A stretch of DNA of 64,000 nucleotides from Clytia hemisphaerica (GCA_902728285.1 CACVBU010001004.1:529737-593736), one strand, 5' to 3'; shown: positions 1 to 13,400, counted from the stretch's first letter. Notes: generated by a model from the sequence alone, not told the origin. Program-made: numbers and translations.

Positions 1-69
1 TGGCCTTAAGGAACGCATTTAATTTAAGAGTATTGCAAAATAATGCAAGTAAAAAGTCAAGTTGTTCTA

Positions 70-435
70 CACGTTTTTTTTTTTATTAGAACCCAGTTTA
101 TAAGAACATCGAGGCTGAAATTCGTCGAAAAATTAAGAACATCGTAAAAACATGCAAAGCCTCAGTTTGGAAAAAAATGACAAGAAACTACAATTTTTTC
201 CTCTTTTCAAGCAGTTTTAACCAAACTTAGGGATAGATTTTCTAAAATCGAGAGTCAAATATTGTCTAAACTTTAACCAATTTTAAGTGCTCTTTATTTT
301 GCATGATATTGTCTATTTAAAGTAGTCTGAAAAATTAAGAACGCATTTAAGAACATTTTAGGCTGAAAACTGCCAAAAAATAAGCCCATCCAGGTTCAGC
401 CAAATTTTAGATGTTCTAAAAAAACAACAACCGTG
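70..435. mobile_element. TIR element, family A (MITE-like), copy 1
   Basis: The left end reads TA then CACG, a T-run and ATTAGAACCCAGTTTATAAG. The right end, read in reverse, gives TACACGG, a T-rich run and TTAGAACATC. The inverted ends and the TA on each side (68-69 and 436-437) suggest a Tc1/mariner-type non-autonomous element. Internal sequence is AT-rich with repeated AAGAACAT/AGGCTGAAA words and no coding frame. A shorter, oppositely oriented relative is at 18236-18421. Confidence 0.6.
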
Positions 436-437
436 TA

Positions 438-916
438 ATCAGGCGTTTTATGAGAGTTCGCGTTCCCGGGTGTGAATATACTTTTCCTACCCGGATGATT
501 TACTGAATTTTTATTGTTACGTTTGCAGAATTATATTTGTCATACACTGTATGAGGAAATGAATGTAGTGTAGTTATCATTTTTCATATCACGTATCTCA
601 ATGAATGATTAAAACATAAGTGAGTATAGCTTGCTATGATGAGTGGTGTAAGAAAAAAACACACACAGTAGATACATGTAAAAAAGGTGACAGAAAAGAA
701 CCATACATAAGAAAATCTAGAAGCATCTTATCCTTGTATGAGTGCTCATAACAATAAAGCAAGATTAGGCAGCCGAAATTTTTGAATGAAATTCGTTATT
801 AAGCATTATGGCAAGCCCAGGTTTATCAAGTTGTCAATAAATTAGTTTTTCCCACTTAATATTATCAAATTTAGGGTAAAATATTATAACAAACGTCCAG
901 TAGTATTATCATATAC
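438..916. other. gene-free AT-rich spacer
   Basis: I see no coding exon, RNA gene or clear repeat between the family A element and the minisatellite. Confidence 0.5.
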
Positions 917-2103
917 AAGAACAGCCAGAATTGAATATAAGAGCATATAAGAGCATTATAAGAACAGTGTATTAAAAAAGTGTATAAGAACAGTGTATAA
1001 GAACAGTGTATTAAGAACAGTGCATAAGAACAGTATATAAGAGCAGGTATAAAGAACAGTATTATGAAAACAGGTATTAAGAACAGTGTATAAGAACAGA
1101 TATTAAGAACAGTGTATAAGAACAATGTATAAGAACATGTATTGAAAAAATGTGTAAAAACAGTGTACATAAGAGCAGGTATTAAGAACAATGTATAAGA
1201 GCAGATATTAAGAACAGTGTATAAGAACAATGTATAAGAACAGGTATTGAAAAAATGTGTAAAAACAGTGTACATAAGAGCAGGTATTAAGAACAATGTA
1301 TAAGAACAGATATTAAGAACAGTGTATAAGAACAATGTATAAGAACAGGTATTGAAAAAATGTGTAAAAACAGTGTACATAAGAGCAGGTATTAAGAACA
1401 ATGTATAAGAGCAGATATTAAGAACAGTGTATAAGAACAATGTATAAGAACAGGTATTGAAAAAATGTGTAAGAACAGTGTATAAGAACAGTGTACATAA
1501 GAGCAGGTATTAAGAACAATGTATAAGAACAGATATTAAGAACAGTGTATAAGAACAATGTATAAGAACAGGTATTGAAAAAATGTGTAAAAACAGTGTA
1601 CATAAGAGCAGGTATTAAGAACAATGTATAAGAACAGATATTAAAAACAGTGTACATAAGAGCAGGTATTAAGAACAATGTATAAGAACAGATATTAAAA
1701 ACAGTGTACATAAGAGCAGGTATTAAGAACAATGTATAAGAACAGATATTAAAAACAGTGTACATAAGAGCAGGTATTAAGAACAATGTATAAGAACAGA
1801 TATTAAAAACAGTGTACATAAGAGCAGGTATTAAGAACAATGTATAAGAACAGTATAAGAACAGTATAAGAACAATGTATAAGAACAGTATAAGAACAGT
1901 ATAAGAACAATGTATAAGAACAGTATAAGAACAATGTATAAGAACAGTATAAGAACAGTGTATTAAGTACAGTGTATTAAGAACAGTATATTAAGAACAG
2001 TATAAGAACAGTATAAGAACAATGTATAAGAACAGTATAAGAACAGGCATTAAGAACTGTATAAGAACAGGTAGCAGGAACATTATATGAGAACAGGTAT
2101 TAA
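917..2103. repeat. minisatellite of ATAAGAACA units with higher-order periods
   Basis: About 1.2 kb of head-to-tail variants of GTATAAGAACAGT and GTATAAGAACAAT, interspersed with ATTAAGAACAG, ATAAGAGCAGG and ATTGAAAAAATGTGT variants. The marker word ATTGAAAAAATGTGT recurs at 1141, 1246, 1351 and 1456, an exact 105-bp period, then at 1574. From about 1637 the unit switches to a 54-bp period (GATATTAAAAACAG at 1637, 1691, 1745 and 1799). After 1850 it collapses to simple 11- and 13-bp units. The long open frames on the minus strand with repeating SYTLFL peptides are by-products of the repeat and are not genes. Confidence 0.95.
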
Positions 2104-2110
2104 CTAACCA

Positions 2111-3400
2111 TCATCATCTTCATCAGAATAATAACCATTCATCTTCGTTTACAATTTGTACCAATCAACTGAGGAGTAGAAATTCTAAAAGTCTGTGTGT
2201 TATACCAGGCGAATGACGCTTTGGCTTTCGTTAAAATAAAGATTCTTTTTAAAATGTCTAATTCAGGTTTCCTTAAAAAAGCATACCAAAGTTTTTGGTG
2301 GATCAACTATAAAAATTCAACAAACTTCAGCCAAATCAAGGCAAGAGCACATTAAAATCAGCGATGGTATAAATCTGATAAGTGCGAAACCAATGAAATA
2401 TGTTCCGCTCTTAACGGCAATTTATCATCAATAAGTAAAGCCGCTGTTCAAAAAAATACATATAAAACCATAGGAAACGTTTCTTTCAGGAGACAAAGTT
2501 CAAAACATTATTAAACCATATGTAAAGCAATTTTCAAAAACATATTCCAACCACATTTACAGTTTATAGAAACTACACACACTCGTGGCACATGAAACAC
2601 TCTCAAACGATGAATCGTTATAAAAACAACACAAAAGTTAGAGAGAGAGATATGAGACGTGCTGAAACAGCAAGAAAAGCAAAAATAGCGGAGGTGAGCT
2701 TCAGCTAAACGTAATAAGATGATGTTTTTGAAAGATCAACATTGCACGCTTTGTTAAAGACTTATTATAAGAATTCATATTACGTACTGTTTATTATAAC
2801 ATGTGTACTGCTTATAACATGGATAAAAGCACGGCATTCTAAATCTAACCTAAAAATTCTATGGATAGATTCCCAGATCTAGATGGAGTGACAATGCTAA
2901 TTTTGAATCCGGGCAGCCCTAAAGCCTAAAGATAACTGCGCATTCAGGGTCTTTAAAATCGAATATCATGCTTGTTCTTATAATTTTTGAATGTAATTGA
3001 GAGGTATATAGATAAAGCATATCGTTGTTGTTGGTTTAATGAGAAAAACATTTCCTCATAACTACATCTTTTCAACTAGAGAAATTTATAGTCTTTTTCC
3101 CTTATTAGGGAATGCAAACTCTCCTTGGGTTTCAGGGGATGGATGACAAGTACCAGTTCTACAAGGTGTCACATATTAGTTTGTAATTTCGACCTACTAA
3201 CTTGTTTATATAGATAGTTGGTAGGAAAGGAAGTTTTTAGTTTCTTAATCGGGGTCAGGCTAAAATCGAGAAGTGGTTTTCTCTTAGTCTTGCAACAGAA
3301 AATAACTAATTTCCCTGGAATTATGCTATTGTTATTTGGATGGAATCATAGCTGATGATGAAATTGTGAAATTGTTTTATTTTTTAACACCTCCAGACCC
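2111..3400. other. gene-free spacer
   Basis: No coding exon or clear repeat was recognised. If the exon at 3960-4170 is real, this stretch is intron of that minus-strand gene. Confidence 0.4.
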
Positions 3401-3401
3401 T

Positions 3402-3737
3402 GAAGTACAAGCTATTCTTTTTACAAGAAATCTGGAACATCAATTCTCCAATTTCCCCCAGAGTTATCGACAATTTGAAAAAGAAATTCCCAAAGACTCC
3501 CCTTGATTTAAAATCTAAAATCCTCCACTTTCCAGGTTTCCCAGGCACTGTCTGAAACCTCAGAAGAATTTCTAGGTCTACGGACTAAAATTCTCTTGCC
3601 AGAGAAATTTCAAAACTCAATGAATGACAGGACATAATTTCAAGGATAATATCGCTCAACAACTTATGTCAATAAATCAAAGTATTCCTTCGGGAGAGTT
3701 GGTTGGGATAGCAGAATATGCATTTTGTCCACTTTGA
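3402..3737 (+). pseudogene. possible decayed Gag-like retroelement remnant
   Basis: Three consecutive pieces in shifting plus-strand frames have the texture of a retrotransposon Gag: a glutamine- and charge-rich helical piece (3402 to about 3505), a piece containing SETSEEFLGLRTKILLPEKF (about 3537-3635), and a piece containing INQSIPSGELVGIAEYA (about 3640-3737). Stops and frame changes separate them. The spacing of an EEFL-like helix followed by a later GELVGIAEYA-like helix resembles Gag proteins of Gypsy-type elements. That is a resemblance in layout only, and no protease, RT or LTR is seen nearby. It could instead be a decayed host gene. Confidence 0.3.
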
Positions 3738-3959
3738 GACTCGTACTACGTAGACGTATACTACTATTGTAGGTCAAAACAAAATGTTTTTTTGTCTTAG
3801 ACTTTAAACTACAAAAGATTCTTTAAATTTTGCAGAATTTTGTTGAATTTGGAGACGGTAAAGCTTTTTTTTTATATCTTGCTGAGATGGGAATCCGTCT
3901 GAGACGAAATAACTCTGTATACTGCACCCTTGTTAGATTTAAATGGCCAGACAACTTAC

Positions 3960-4170
3960 CAGGGCTTCTCTGTCCACCAATAACACCATTGTCGATTTCA
4001 AAGTTACGACACGGCATCATAGGTTTAATGTTGGAATCACTCAACGATTTCGTGCTACTGTTACGTCTGCCCGATCGTCGAAATGAGCGGCGCACGAAAT
4101 TCGTGAAATTACCAAAACTGTTCGTTTTGTGTTCTCGCGGCTGTGGTTCCCACACCATTGTTGAATCCAT
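3960..4170 (-). CDS. 5' coding exon, possibly a PDE4-type cAMP phosphodiesterase
   Basis: An ATG at 4168-4170 opens 70 codons and then one base, followed by a consensus donor (G|GTAAGT at 3960/3959), so the exon ends in phase 1. The peptide is basic and serine-rich (RRSFRRSGRRNSS at residues 28-40, with an RRNS protein-kinase-A-type site) and ends FEIDNGVIGGQRSPG. Metazoan PDE4/dunce long isoforms carry a similar stretch, F-D-V-(D/E)-N-G...RSP, just before UCR1. This exon could therefore be an isoform-specific start of a PDE4 gene continuing leftward out of the window. I found no UCR1 or catalytic exon, so the assignment rests on about ten residues. Translation past the donor is intron. Confidence 0.4.
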
Positions 4171-4330
4171 TCACATGAAAATGATTTTTAAAAGAAACTT
4201 CTCTTTCCGTTTTATTGTAATTTTCTTTCTATTTTAGATCTATTTTGTACCCTTTGTAGATAAAACAATTGGTAAATTTAATATGATAAAATTCCAAATC
4301 ACAATTTGAAAACAGTATTACAATAACTTC

Positions 4331-4430
4331 TAAGACCCTCCCGGCGCTCCGGAAACGTCCGGAGCAAAAAGTGCCGTTTTTTTCGTGCTCCGGAACACCG
4401 GAAGATTCTGGAGCGCCAGGAGGGTCCTTA
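4331..4430. mobile_element. 100-bp hairpin element with GGCGCTCC inverted repeats
   Basis: The left arm TAAGACCCTCCCGGCGCTCC pairs with the right arm, which reads TAAGGACCCTCCTGGCGCTC in reverse. The interior also contains CTCCGGAA and CGGAG words that fold. It is a GC-rich island in AT-rich DNA and looks like a very short MITE or foldback insertion. Confidence 0.55.
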
Positions 4431-4434
4431 ACTT

Positions 4435-6600
4435 TTACATAACAGTGTAAATATAATAATATCTAGGCTCGATTCATCCAACTGATTCTAACATTCTAAG
4501 AACAGTAAGAATGATATTAAATCGAGACTCCAAACAACTACAAAATTTCACACACCACTAAATCCATATTTGAAAAAATCTCAAATATTCAAAATATCAT
4601 TCGACCAACAAAATCTGAGGTAACTTTTGAGCTCTTCAATCATCAATCATATTAAGTCCTTTTTTTTACAAGATTTTAAGTTTTTCAAAGACAGTAAAGA
4701 GAAGGAACAAGAAAAAAATCAGAGACATCTCAAATGATAGTGTTTACATGATAAATTGACCTTTAACACCACAAAACACCTAAATGAACTCTAAAAGAAA
4801 GATTAGAATGGGAAATTTCACTTTTTGCGAAGCGAATTTATGAGCGAAGCAGTTTTGCTATATTGTGCACGTACCTTTAACTTCTATCCCAAGCGAAAAT
4901 TTGCTATAAAATTTGCTATATAAATCACATCTTCAAACCGATGATTTTATCAAAATGACCTTGAATGGTTTGGCTTAAAGCCACGAAAACTTTCTCGGTT
5001 TGGTAGCTAGGACTGCAAAAAATGCTGTTTTAAAATGGTGTACCCTAGCAGTGAACAGCAAAAAATTACCGGAAGCCGAAACACGGACTTAGAATTATCT
5101 GAAGTTGATCAGACTGCCGCGCGGGCGGCACGCATCTAAGCAATCTAAGCAGTGGATGGTTCTTCGGTTTTAAATGTTTATTTTGCTGTTAAATGGAAAA
5201 AAAATTAGTTTGAAAAGTGAAAGAAAGGATCTTCATCATTCCTTGACTTTGAAAAGTAACTATCAAGTATCAAATAAGGTCAATAAATGAGAAGTTTTTG
5301 CAGGTCGCGCGGGCGGGAGGAGTGCTCTTTTAAGCGAACTAAACTTACTTTGCAAAACTAAGTGGATATTCAATGATAAAGGGGTACGGAGGTAATCAAA
5401 TTTGTCGAATTTGTCAAGAAAACAAATCAAAACTGGCCAAGAACCAACAACAAGCCATCTTTGTAGATTTTTACTTTTGTTTACTTTTGATGATTTCGAC
5501 AGACGATTCGAATAAAAATGTTCGAACGTTCGACGAATATCGTTTGATTTTTTAAGGCACCATTTATATTAGAAGAACTAGAATGAATGAAAGAAATATC
5601 GTTGCGGGGAGGGGGGCGACGGGTGTTGTGTGCCGCCGTGGTTTGTGTGGTGTATTTGGGGTATTATAAGGCTTAAGACCCTGTTTCTTTTGGGATTTCA
5701 TCAGAGTGGCTCTTATTTTGCCAGCAACTTGCGAATTGAGGTGGAGTCTGCATCGCTTCGCAACCCTTATACAATACGGCTAGTTTATAGCGAACAAAAA
5801 CATTGATAAAATTATCATAGCTGCAGATACCATTTTGTGACAATGCGCAATGCCTTCAAGGCAAAATATATTACAGTTGAGCACGCACAGGGGACGCAAA
5901 TTCGTTTTAGTAAAGAAAAATTTCCAGTTAAGGATTAAGGTTTATCAGGCATTGATAACCATTAAACTTCTTCTTCGACTAAAGGAGACATTCGAGTTAT
6001 AGAGGTTTAAGTTAAAGAGAATATCTATTGTATCTACAAATTGGACACACAACACTGTAGTAGTTTCAACTGTAAGTCCATTCCAGTATTTATCTTAGAG
6101 TTCATTGATACGAATATAGAAGAGAAGGCACGCTTAAACAGAACAAATAATTCCTTCATAACAAGAGATTGTAATTACATCAGGTTGACACTCATCAATA
6201 TGGAATGGCTCCATTTCAAACTAGGTGATTTATCTGCAAACTGATTGTCACCCATGATATTTTTAGAGACTACAGCTTTAGGTATTTTTAAACCAAAATA
6301 TTCATACCAAAAGACACCTAATAACCCAGCTGGCACACAACATCGTTTCAACGTTTATCTAACGTTCGTAACCTTTATAACAAGAATATAATCATTTTTA
6401 GATATCTGGAAAAATCCGTGACCTAGAAATAGCAAGACTGATTCTCGTCAATGGTTTTGGAGATCATATCAAAACAATCTATTTTAACGTCGTGTATAAC
6501 GTAATGAAAAGCTCATTTCCCAAACTTGACACTTGGCTCTCTCGGCCATCTTGACCTTTAGCAAGCAACTTGCGATTCAAGAAAACACCCATGTCTCACA
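4435..6600. other. gene-free region
   Basis: No convincing exon. A G-rich patch (about 5606-5630) and a stretch at about 5970-6030 (GAGACATTCGAGTTATAGAG) resembling the interior of the pogo-like hairpin elements were noted, but no complete element can be bounded. Confidence 0.4.
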
Positions 6601-6606
6601 GGCCCG

Positions 6607-6842
6607 GTAGAACTTTTTTCCTTAGTTGGGATAAAAATTCCTATTGAAATCCCAATGAGGATAGAAATTCTATTGTTCCAAGGTTGAAAAATCCAGTGGG
6701 ATGGTTTTGGAGTGCAAATATTGAGCATGGAATTTCGATTTTCCCAGTGGGGCTGAGATTCCAGGGTATTTTCCCACCGGGGACGAAATATTTGCCAAAT
6801 TTTCCAGTGGAGCTGGGATCCCAGTGGGTCTGTGATACAGGG
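6607..6842 (+). repeat. dispersed repeat, copy 1 (partner at 45797-46047)
   Basis: About 236 bp containing AAATTCTATTGTTCC, AAATCCAGTGGGATGGTTTT, GGAGTGCAA and CCAAATTTTCCAGTGG in the same order as the reverse complement of 45797-46047. It spans an apparent minus-strand open frame, which is therefore more likely repeat than gene. The class is unknown. Confidence 0.6.
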
Positions 6843-7424
6843 GTGTAAGAAAAGAAAAGGCAATTTCTCTGAAAAAATTCTATATTTTGTAATATTAAAC
6901 ACTAATAAAATAGTCTTGAGCAGCCTTTGTAGACACAATCTCACACGAGCTATCAAAAATCAATCATCAACGTAGAGATTTTTAATATTTTGAAGGGTTT
7001 TTATAATCTGACAGACGAGTCAGAAATAGTGTTATAACCACAAGGAATTTGAAACCGATCTAGAAACTATCAATATCGCTACTAAATTTGACAAGACTAC
7101 GTACGAGAAAAAGGATAAAACATTAAAATCTTAGAAATATAGTGTAGAGAAGTGAATTTGTAGATGAGTGCAATCCAGTCGAAGTCTATATGACCAAACA
7201 TTCTGGTAAAATCCGGACTTAAAAGTAAAAGGGACAAAGTTTGCAATTTGACATATCTGGCTAAAACAGATAAAGCTCCAACAAATCAACTGAAATCATT
7301 ACAATTTATAATTATTGTAGCATCTGAAAATTGAAAATTGAAAACATGACAAACATGTCAATGCTTCCCAGGTAGATAGACAGTAAAATGGAGCAAAATA
7401 TTATCAAAAGAAAGTGGAATGCCT

Positions 7425-7470
7425 ACCTACCAACCAACCAACCAACCAACCAACCAACCAACCAACCGAC
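7425..7470. repeat. (CCAA)n microsatellite
   Basis: About eleven tandem CCAA units, nearly perfect, bounded by CCTACCTA on the left and CCGACTTTCC on the right. Confidence 0.95.
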
Positions 7471-7474
7471 TTTC

Positions 7475-10400
7475 CGTCTAAAGAACACACGCACTGCATT
7501 ATGGTAAGACATGCTTGTAGTAATAAGGAGTAACTACCAGAAAAACTTATGAAAGTGTAATTGAGCATAATAATAGATCACTTAATGAACTAGTTGATGA
7601 TGATGAGGTCAACTGAAATTAATTACACAGAATTGTAAAGATAACATCAAATTGCCATCAGATTACTTAAACACGTATTGTATTTTCTTTTGGTCATCAG
7701 GCAACGTTTATACGTGCGTGATCAGCAGTTTCTTTTGAATGTGGGAAAAATTTCAGATTTCATTTTCAATTCAAAAACAACAAGAAAAAGTACTTAGTAT
7801 TCTAGCTCTAGATTTGCGATTTTTGTTGACAATGAAAAAGTGAAGAGGATCTCTGAATTTATGACAAAACTCTTTTCGTACCAAAATTTCTCTTATGTGA
7901 AGAAGCACTTCGTTATAAATAAATCCCCAAATCTGCCATTGTAATGGATTCATAAAAAAAACGAAAACATTCACACTTTGATCAATCGAATTATTATTCT
8001 TCACTCAAGTCAATTTAAACATTATAATATCCATTAAAAAGCAACAAACCGTTTTAAATATTTTAATGGAGCTTTGTACGATCAAAGTAAAAAATACCTT
8101 CACATGGCATCAAAATAACATATTTCAGATTTCACCGTCATCCATTTCAAGGAGCAATCAAGTACCTCTTCAAATTCTCTACTCAAAAGTCTTACGGTCA
8201 ATGAAATTCCAGAAGTAGTTCGTTTGTATACATATGAGTCAGTGGAAAACATCCCATTCAGCAAAAAAAGGCAATGAGCTTTCATAATAAAATTGACAAT
8301 AATCGCAATGAAGATTTTTAAAATATTACGGAACAAAAATTCCAAATTAAAGGTTTAATTTTTACATAAGTATTCTCGTTTCATATCAGACACATCTTTC
8401 ATATCAGGAAAGTGTCTGCCTATGCTGATAAAAGCAAAAAATATTTTTCCTTTTCTTCTTTCCGACCAATCTTGCTCCACATCCGTGTCAATCCAATGTA
8501 AAAAAGCTTGTGAATTAAATTTGATGAGTAAGTAAACACTCTAACCTTTAAGACAGAACTTTAGCCGTATATGCAAGACGTCGAAAATGATGTTGCTAAT
8601 CATAGGTGAATTCCAAATGAACAAGAAAAACAACGACTTTTAGACACCAAGAATCTCCTTAAGATCTCCTACTGCCATCTTCGAAAATCTCCTGCAAAAA
8701 GCCTTGACTTAAAGAGCTATAAAGAGCTTATTGAAACTCTAGTGATTAACAGAAAATAACAGCTTTTCCAAATTGCAGATGATTTTTAACCTTTCACCAT
8801 ACCAACATAATCAAGCAATAATAACAGTCATTTAACTTATAGAACAAGGACTTTTAAAAAAAAATTCTAAACGATTAAGGTTTACCCTCCCAAAAAAAAC
8901 TGAAGAAAACAACATATCAAGGAAAAGGTTTCTATGTAGAATTGCCATATAGAAGATGCCACTCTTGAGTCTAAAGTTGCTGTCGAATTCCTCTTCAATT
9001 TAAAATACTTATAGCTTAAGATTTAGAAACAGTTTGTCCAATCTTTTAAGCATTGTATCAAACCATGATGAAAACTGTAATGTTAGTTCAAACATATCCC
9101 ATCATACAGAATTTTATAGCTCTCGACTGTGAAATGTTGAAACATTTACATCATTGCAAACATTACAAATATCAATCCCAGTGTTTATCATAAACTCTAC
9201 AATAACACGACAATTATTTGCAAACTCAACACCAGTGTTTCATAAAGTAACGAATATAGTCAGTCCAAAATTCCAAAGGAAACAACAGTAAATCGGTTCG
9301 TTTATCTGACAAATTTATCTTTGATTAATTCTAAACTTAATGTTGCATTTTCAGTAGAACTTTAAAACAAAGAGAGATGAAAAAACGTTTTGCCTTAGCA
9401 TCAGTAATTTAAGCTCTCGGATAATAAAATGCGAGGATCCAGTATTAAAGTTGAACATTATAGATCCGGTAAATAAAGCAGTAGATTGAACATAGAAAAA
9501 TACAAAAAGATACATCACGTCATTACACCACACAGAGTAATAAAACATTGATTAATTAATTAACATTGATAACAAACTATCATACTACAAAAAGTCATCT
9601 CATTTTGTGTTTCTTGTATACCACTACCGCAATATTTTCAAATTTTTCACTCTGAATAAAAATGAAGCGAAAGAAAATATTATGGTGGAAGTACAGTAGA
9701 GTGAATTGATGAATGATGGAAAAAATGGAACCATGCGAAGTAATAGAGGATGGAGTTGAAAAGGAACAGGAAAAGCGAAAATAAAAAACATTGGATTTCA
9801 TTTCATATGAGAGATTGACATAAATAATTTTTGTACTCGCACTGCGTCTTAAACACAAACCACTTTAGGTTTTATATAAGCATCCAGACTTGATAATTTT
9901 AAAGCTTGAAATTCCAGACTTACAATCGCATCTCATATCATTATTATGAAGTAGTTTTTAGACATGAAAAATTATAAATAAAAGCCCTCGATGTTACTCA
10001 AACATATGAAAGAGAAAAACTAAAAATTTACCCACAGAACAACAAACAAAGTCAAAATTCCATAATTCTAAAATGATAAATTCTAAGTGCTTATAAACAA
10101 ATGATGCTTTTATTTGAACCTTCTTACAAAGGTATAGAGAATACACACAAAAAGGAAGAAAGGCACATCCGTATGTGAAGCATTACTTTTAATCCTGTAC
10201 AATGTTGACAAAATTGATGTATGGCATGATGTAGGTAATTAATGTCCATCTGACAAAAATTATAATGGCAGGTAGAATGCATGAGTGATGACTAAACGAA
10301 TACCTTCTCACTAATAGTAGCCCAGAACACAAGAAAGATGCTAGACTGCTAAACAACAAATGACAAATACCATCTCTCATTAAAATATAGCCTTTGTATA

Positions 10401-13400
10401 TATTCTTTAAGCTGGTCTAATGGAATAATTGTGCAGTACTTAAAGAGAGGGGAATGTCCATCCTGTCAGATGAAATGAGCTGCTGACATACCTTCTTCAA
10501 TTTATGGAGTATGTGAAAGTCAACGGAAGTTAAGAAGGAGGTGCATGTGCCAAGGTATTTTGTAATTAGAGAGAGAGCAGGATTAATTTAAATAAACACT
10601 ACATATATCGTGCTCATTGGCGTTCCAAAACGAGGAAGGAAGAAGAACCTCCATCAAAATTCTTGAGTTCTTTACTTTATTCAGCATTACAGTATTAAAA
10701 AAAAAAACTGGTAAAACAAAATGACCACCCATTGAAAAATGTGTATGTATGACGTCAGCGGACGTTAACTTTTGAAATGTGTAAGGCATTTTAGTTTACA
10801 TATATAGAGGATTAACTCCACAGAAAAGGTTCTATATTCGTGCTATAGAATTAAAAAGAAGGTAGTTCAAGTAATGACAAAAATGGGAAGGAAGAGGTTT
10901 AGCTTCCGGCATACTTCACATATCTCTTTCAACACATTGTAAGACGCATAACCTAAAGGCAAAGTACAGTAGAATCAAATGAAATTTCGATTCGATAGCA
11001 AGAAAACAAATAAATTGAGAAAGACTCATTTCTATATTTGGTCATCTCTCGGAAAACCTTGAAAGCCTACACTAAATTTCTTATTGCGAGATAAAAAGCA
11101 CACAAATACTAAGCACAATAAAACTATTCGTTAAGCAAGTCTGTCAAACCTATTAAACCATAAAATCCATATATCATAAAACTGTTTCTTCAAAACCAAC
11201 TTCAAGGCCAAGTTCAAGTCATTAAACATCAAGTATAGATATGAAAAAAAGAGTCAGAAAAACCCACATAAAAAAGGAAATGAACAACTGAAAAAAACGA
11301 CCCACCACCACGCACACGACATAGTTAGGATTGAACCAAGACGAAAACAAAAGTTATGGAATGACGACAGCTTAGCATGGATTTGGTAAAAACCTTTCGG
11401 TCGAAATAAGCCAAATTTGACGAACAAACAAAAACAAACATAGAACATTAAAAGTATTCTTTATTTTATTAAGTCTGGAGTGATGACTTTGGCGTCATTA
11501 TTATAAGCTTGGTTGGGTGTATAGTTTGAAAAATGTTTGACTGGAAAATGCACTCACTTGAAACAGTGATTTTGCTGAATTTTAAACCAAAGCTTGAATA
11601 AATTATTACTTCTGATCAAGAAAGAAACTGACAAACGACTTTTCGAAAACAGTTGAGTAGATCAGTCAGGACTTAATGACGAAAACAAACAAACAAATAA
11701 AAACAAAATTTAAAGACCATAATTATAGGAAAGAAAGAAAGTGAGAAAAACCAAATATGAAAGAGAGACGTAAATCAATCGTATCATTTACCAAAATTAG
11801 ATTTGCATGTCAGACAAGAAATATGGAATTGGTCCAGTTTAACAGCAACTTAACCTTTCAACCTTAAAGATCAAGTCACTAACAAAGTGATTATGAGTCA
11901 AAATTTTAATCATAGCTTATACATGAATTAAAAAACGTACCAGTAACCAAATATTTCAATAAAAAAACAATCAGAAAATTAATGCTCCGATTTTCGGAGA
12001 TACTGTCTCTAGCTATATTCAGCACCCCTGGTAAAGTCAAATCATTACACTCAAACCAGTTCCTGACAAAGTCTAATCATAATTAACCATAACTACAAAG
12101 GTTCCCAAAAACCAACTTCAAAGTGGAAATTCTTCATGTTCACTTCTATCATCGAGTATTTGAGAATCCATCTCCTTGCAAGGTCAAATGTCAAATAGCA
12201 TTAAAAATGATTCCCTTATCACAAATATTTGTGTCATGTGCTAAATAAAACAAATCAAAAGGCTTGAGCAAAGACTAACATAGTGGCAACAAGCAAGAGT
12301 AAAAAATGACTTTTCTTCAAAATGAGATTCAAGTCTCAAATTGAGATCATTTAAAGCTGAATTCATTTGGCCCTTAAAAACATTCCTAATGGGGAAAACT
12401 CGTTCATTGCAATCAAAAAGGTTCCAAACATTTGACAATTTTACAAAGTTATAAAATATGTGTTTATATTATAAAATAACAGTCACATAAAATATTTTCG
12501 AAAGCGGGTACTGGGTATCGAATGTAGCAGTTAGCTAAAGAACCATTAGAACTTTTGTAACTCCATCAACACAACCATAAGCTAGAAGCTATCAAAAAAA
12601 GAAAAACTGAGAGCCGTAAGCAAACGAATGAAACAAGCCAGTGTTTCCTACACATCCTGCTGAAAATTAAAACCATCAAAATGAGAAGCCATCCCGGATT
12701 AATGAACCATAGGAACAAATTTGCCAAGCTCATTACAATCTCATTACTGGCGACTAATTGGCGGTGGAGACATCAAAATTCATTTCTCTACATATACTCA
12801 CCTACTCCCAATTTCTACAAATATGTGTAAATTTATAAGAACATGCTTAGGATGCCAAAAATTGAAGAACATTCTCAGGCTTTGAGGAATCAAGCATAGA
12901 GCCTAGATGTAATATTTGAGGAAATCAAGAATAGTCACAAAATCCTTAAAATAGAAACATTTCCATCACATTTTTGCGCACAAAAGGTTCAAATTAGGTT
13001 TCAAAAATTTGAAGTTCTTATAATGTTGCGACTTGTTTTTAAATACGGTACATAATGGCGCAATCGAATCAGTAATTAATAAACAAGAAGAACCACTTAG
13101 TAAACGAATAGAGAGGTTTAATTTTCTCGTAATTGACTTGCATGAGACAACCCTAATTAATAAAACATCTTGATTAAAAGAGGGCACCACGTTTTTTGTA
13201 TTCAACCCCCCCCCCAAAAAAAAAAACCCAGCATATATTGAATTCTTTATTCTTTATACAGTATAGGTTATCACAGTATAGGTTATTCTGCATTGAAAAA
13301 GAAAGCTTTGGAATCTGGGAATTTGTTCGTTCATGTATAGATGAAGATCATCACTGTAACTGTTGAGTTTACACCAATTGCTCCTGTTTCTTTTAAGGGT

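Noticed and set aside
871..1840. Two long minus-strand open frames with SYTLFLIPALMYTV peptide repeats
   Set aside because: They run through the ATAAGAACA minisatellite, begin at non-ATG codons, and their periodicity is that of the DNA repeat.
3823..3959. Continuation of the minus-strand frame past 3960
   Set aside because: A consensus GTAAGT donor sits at 3959, so the remainder is read as intron.
11320..11345. B-box-like GGTTCAATCC on the minus strand
   Set aside because: No A box at the right distance and no cloverleaf, so not a tRNA or SINE.
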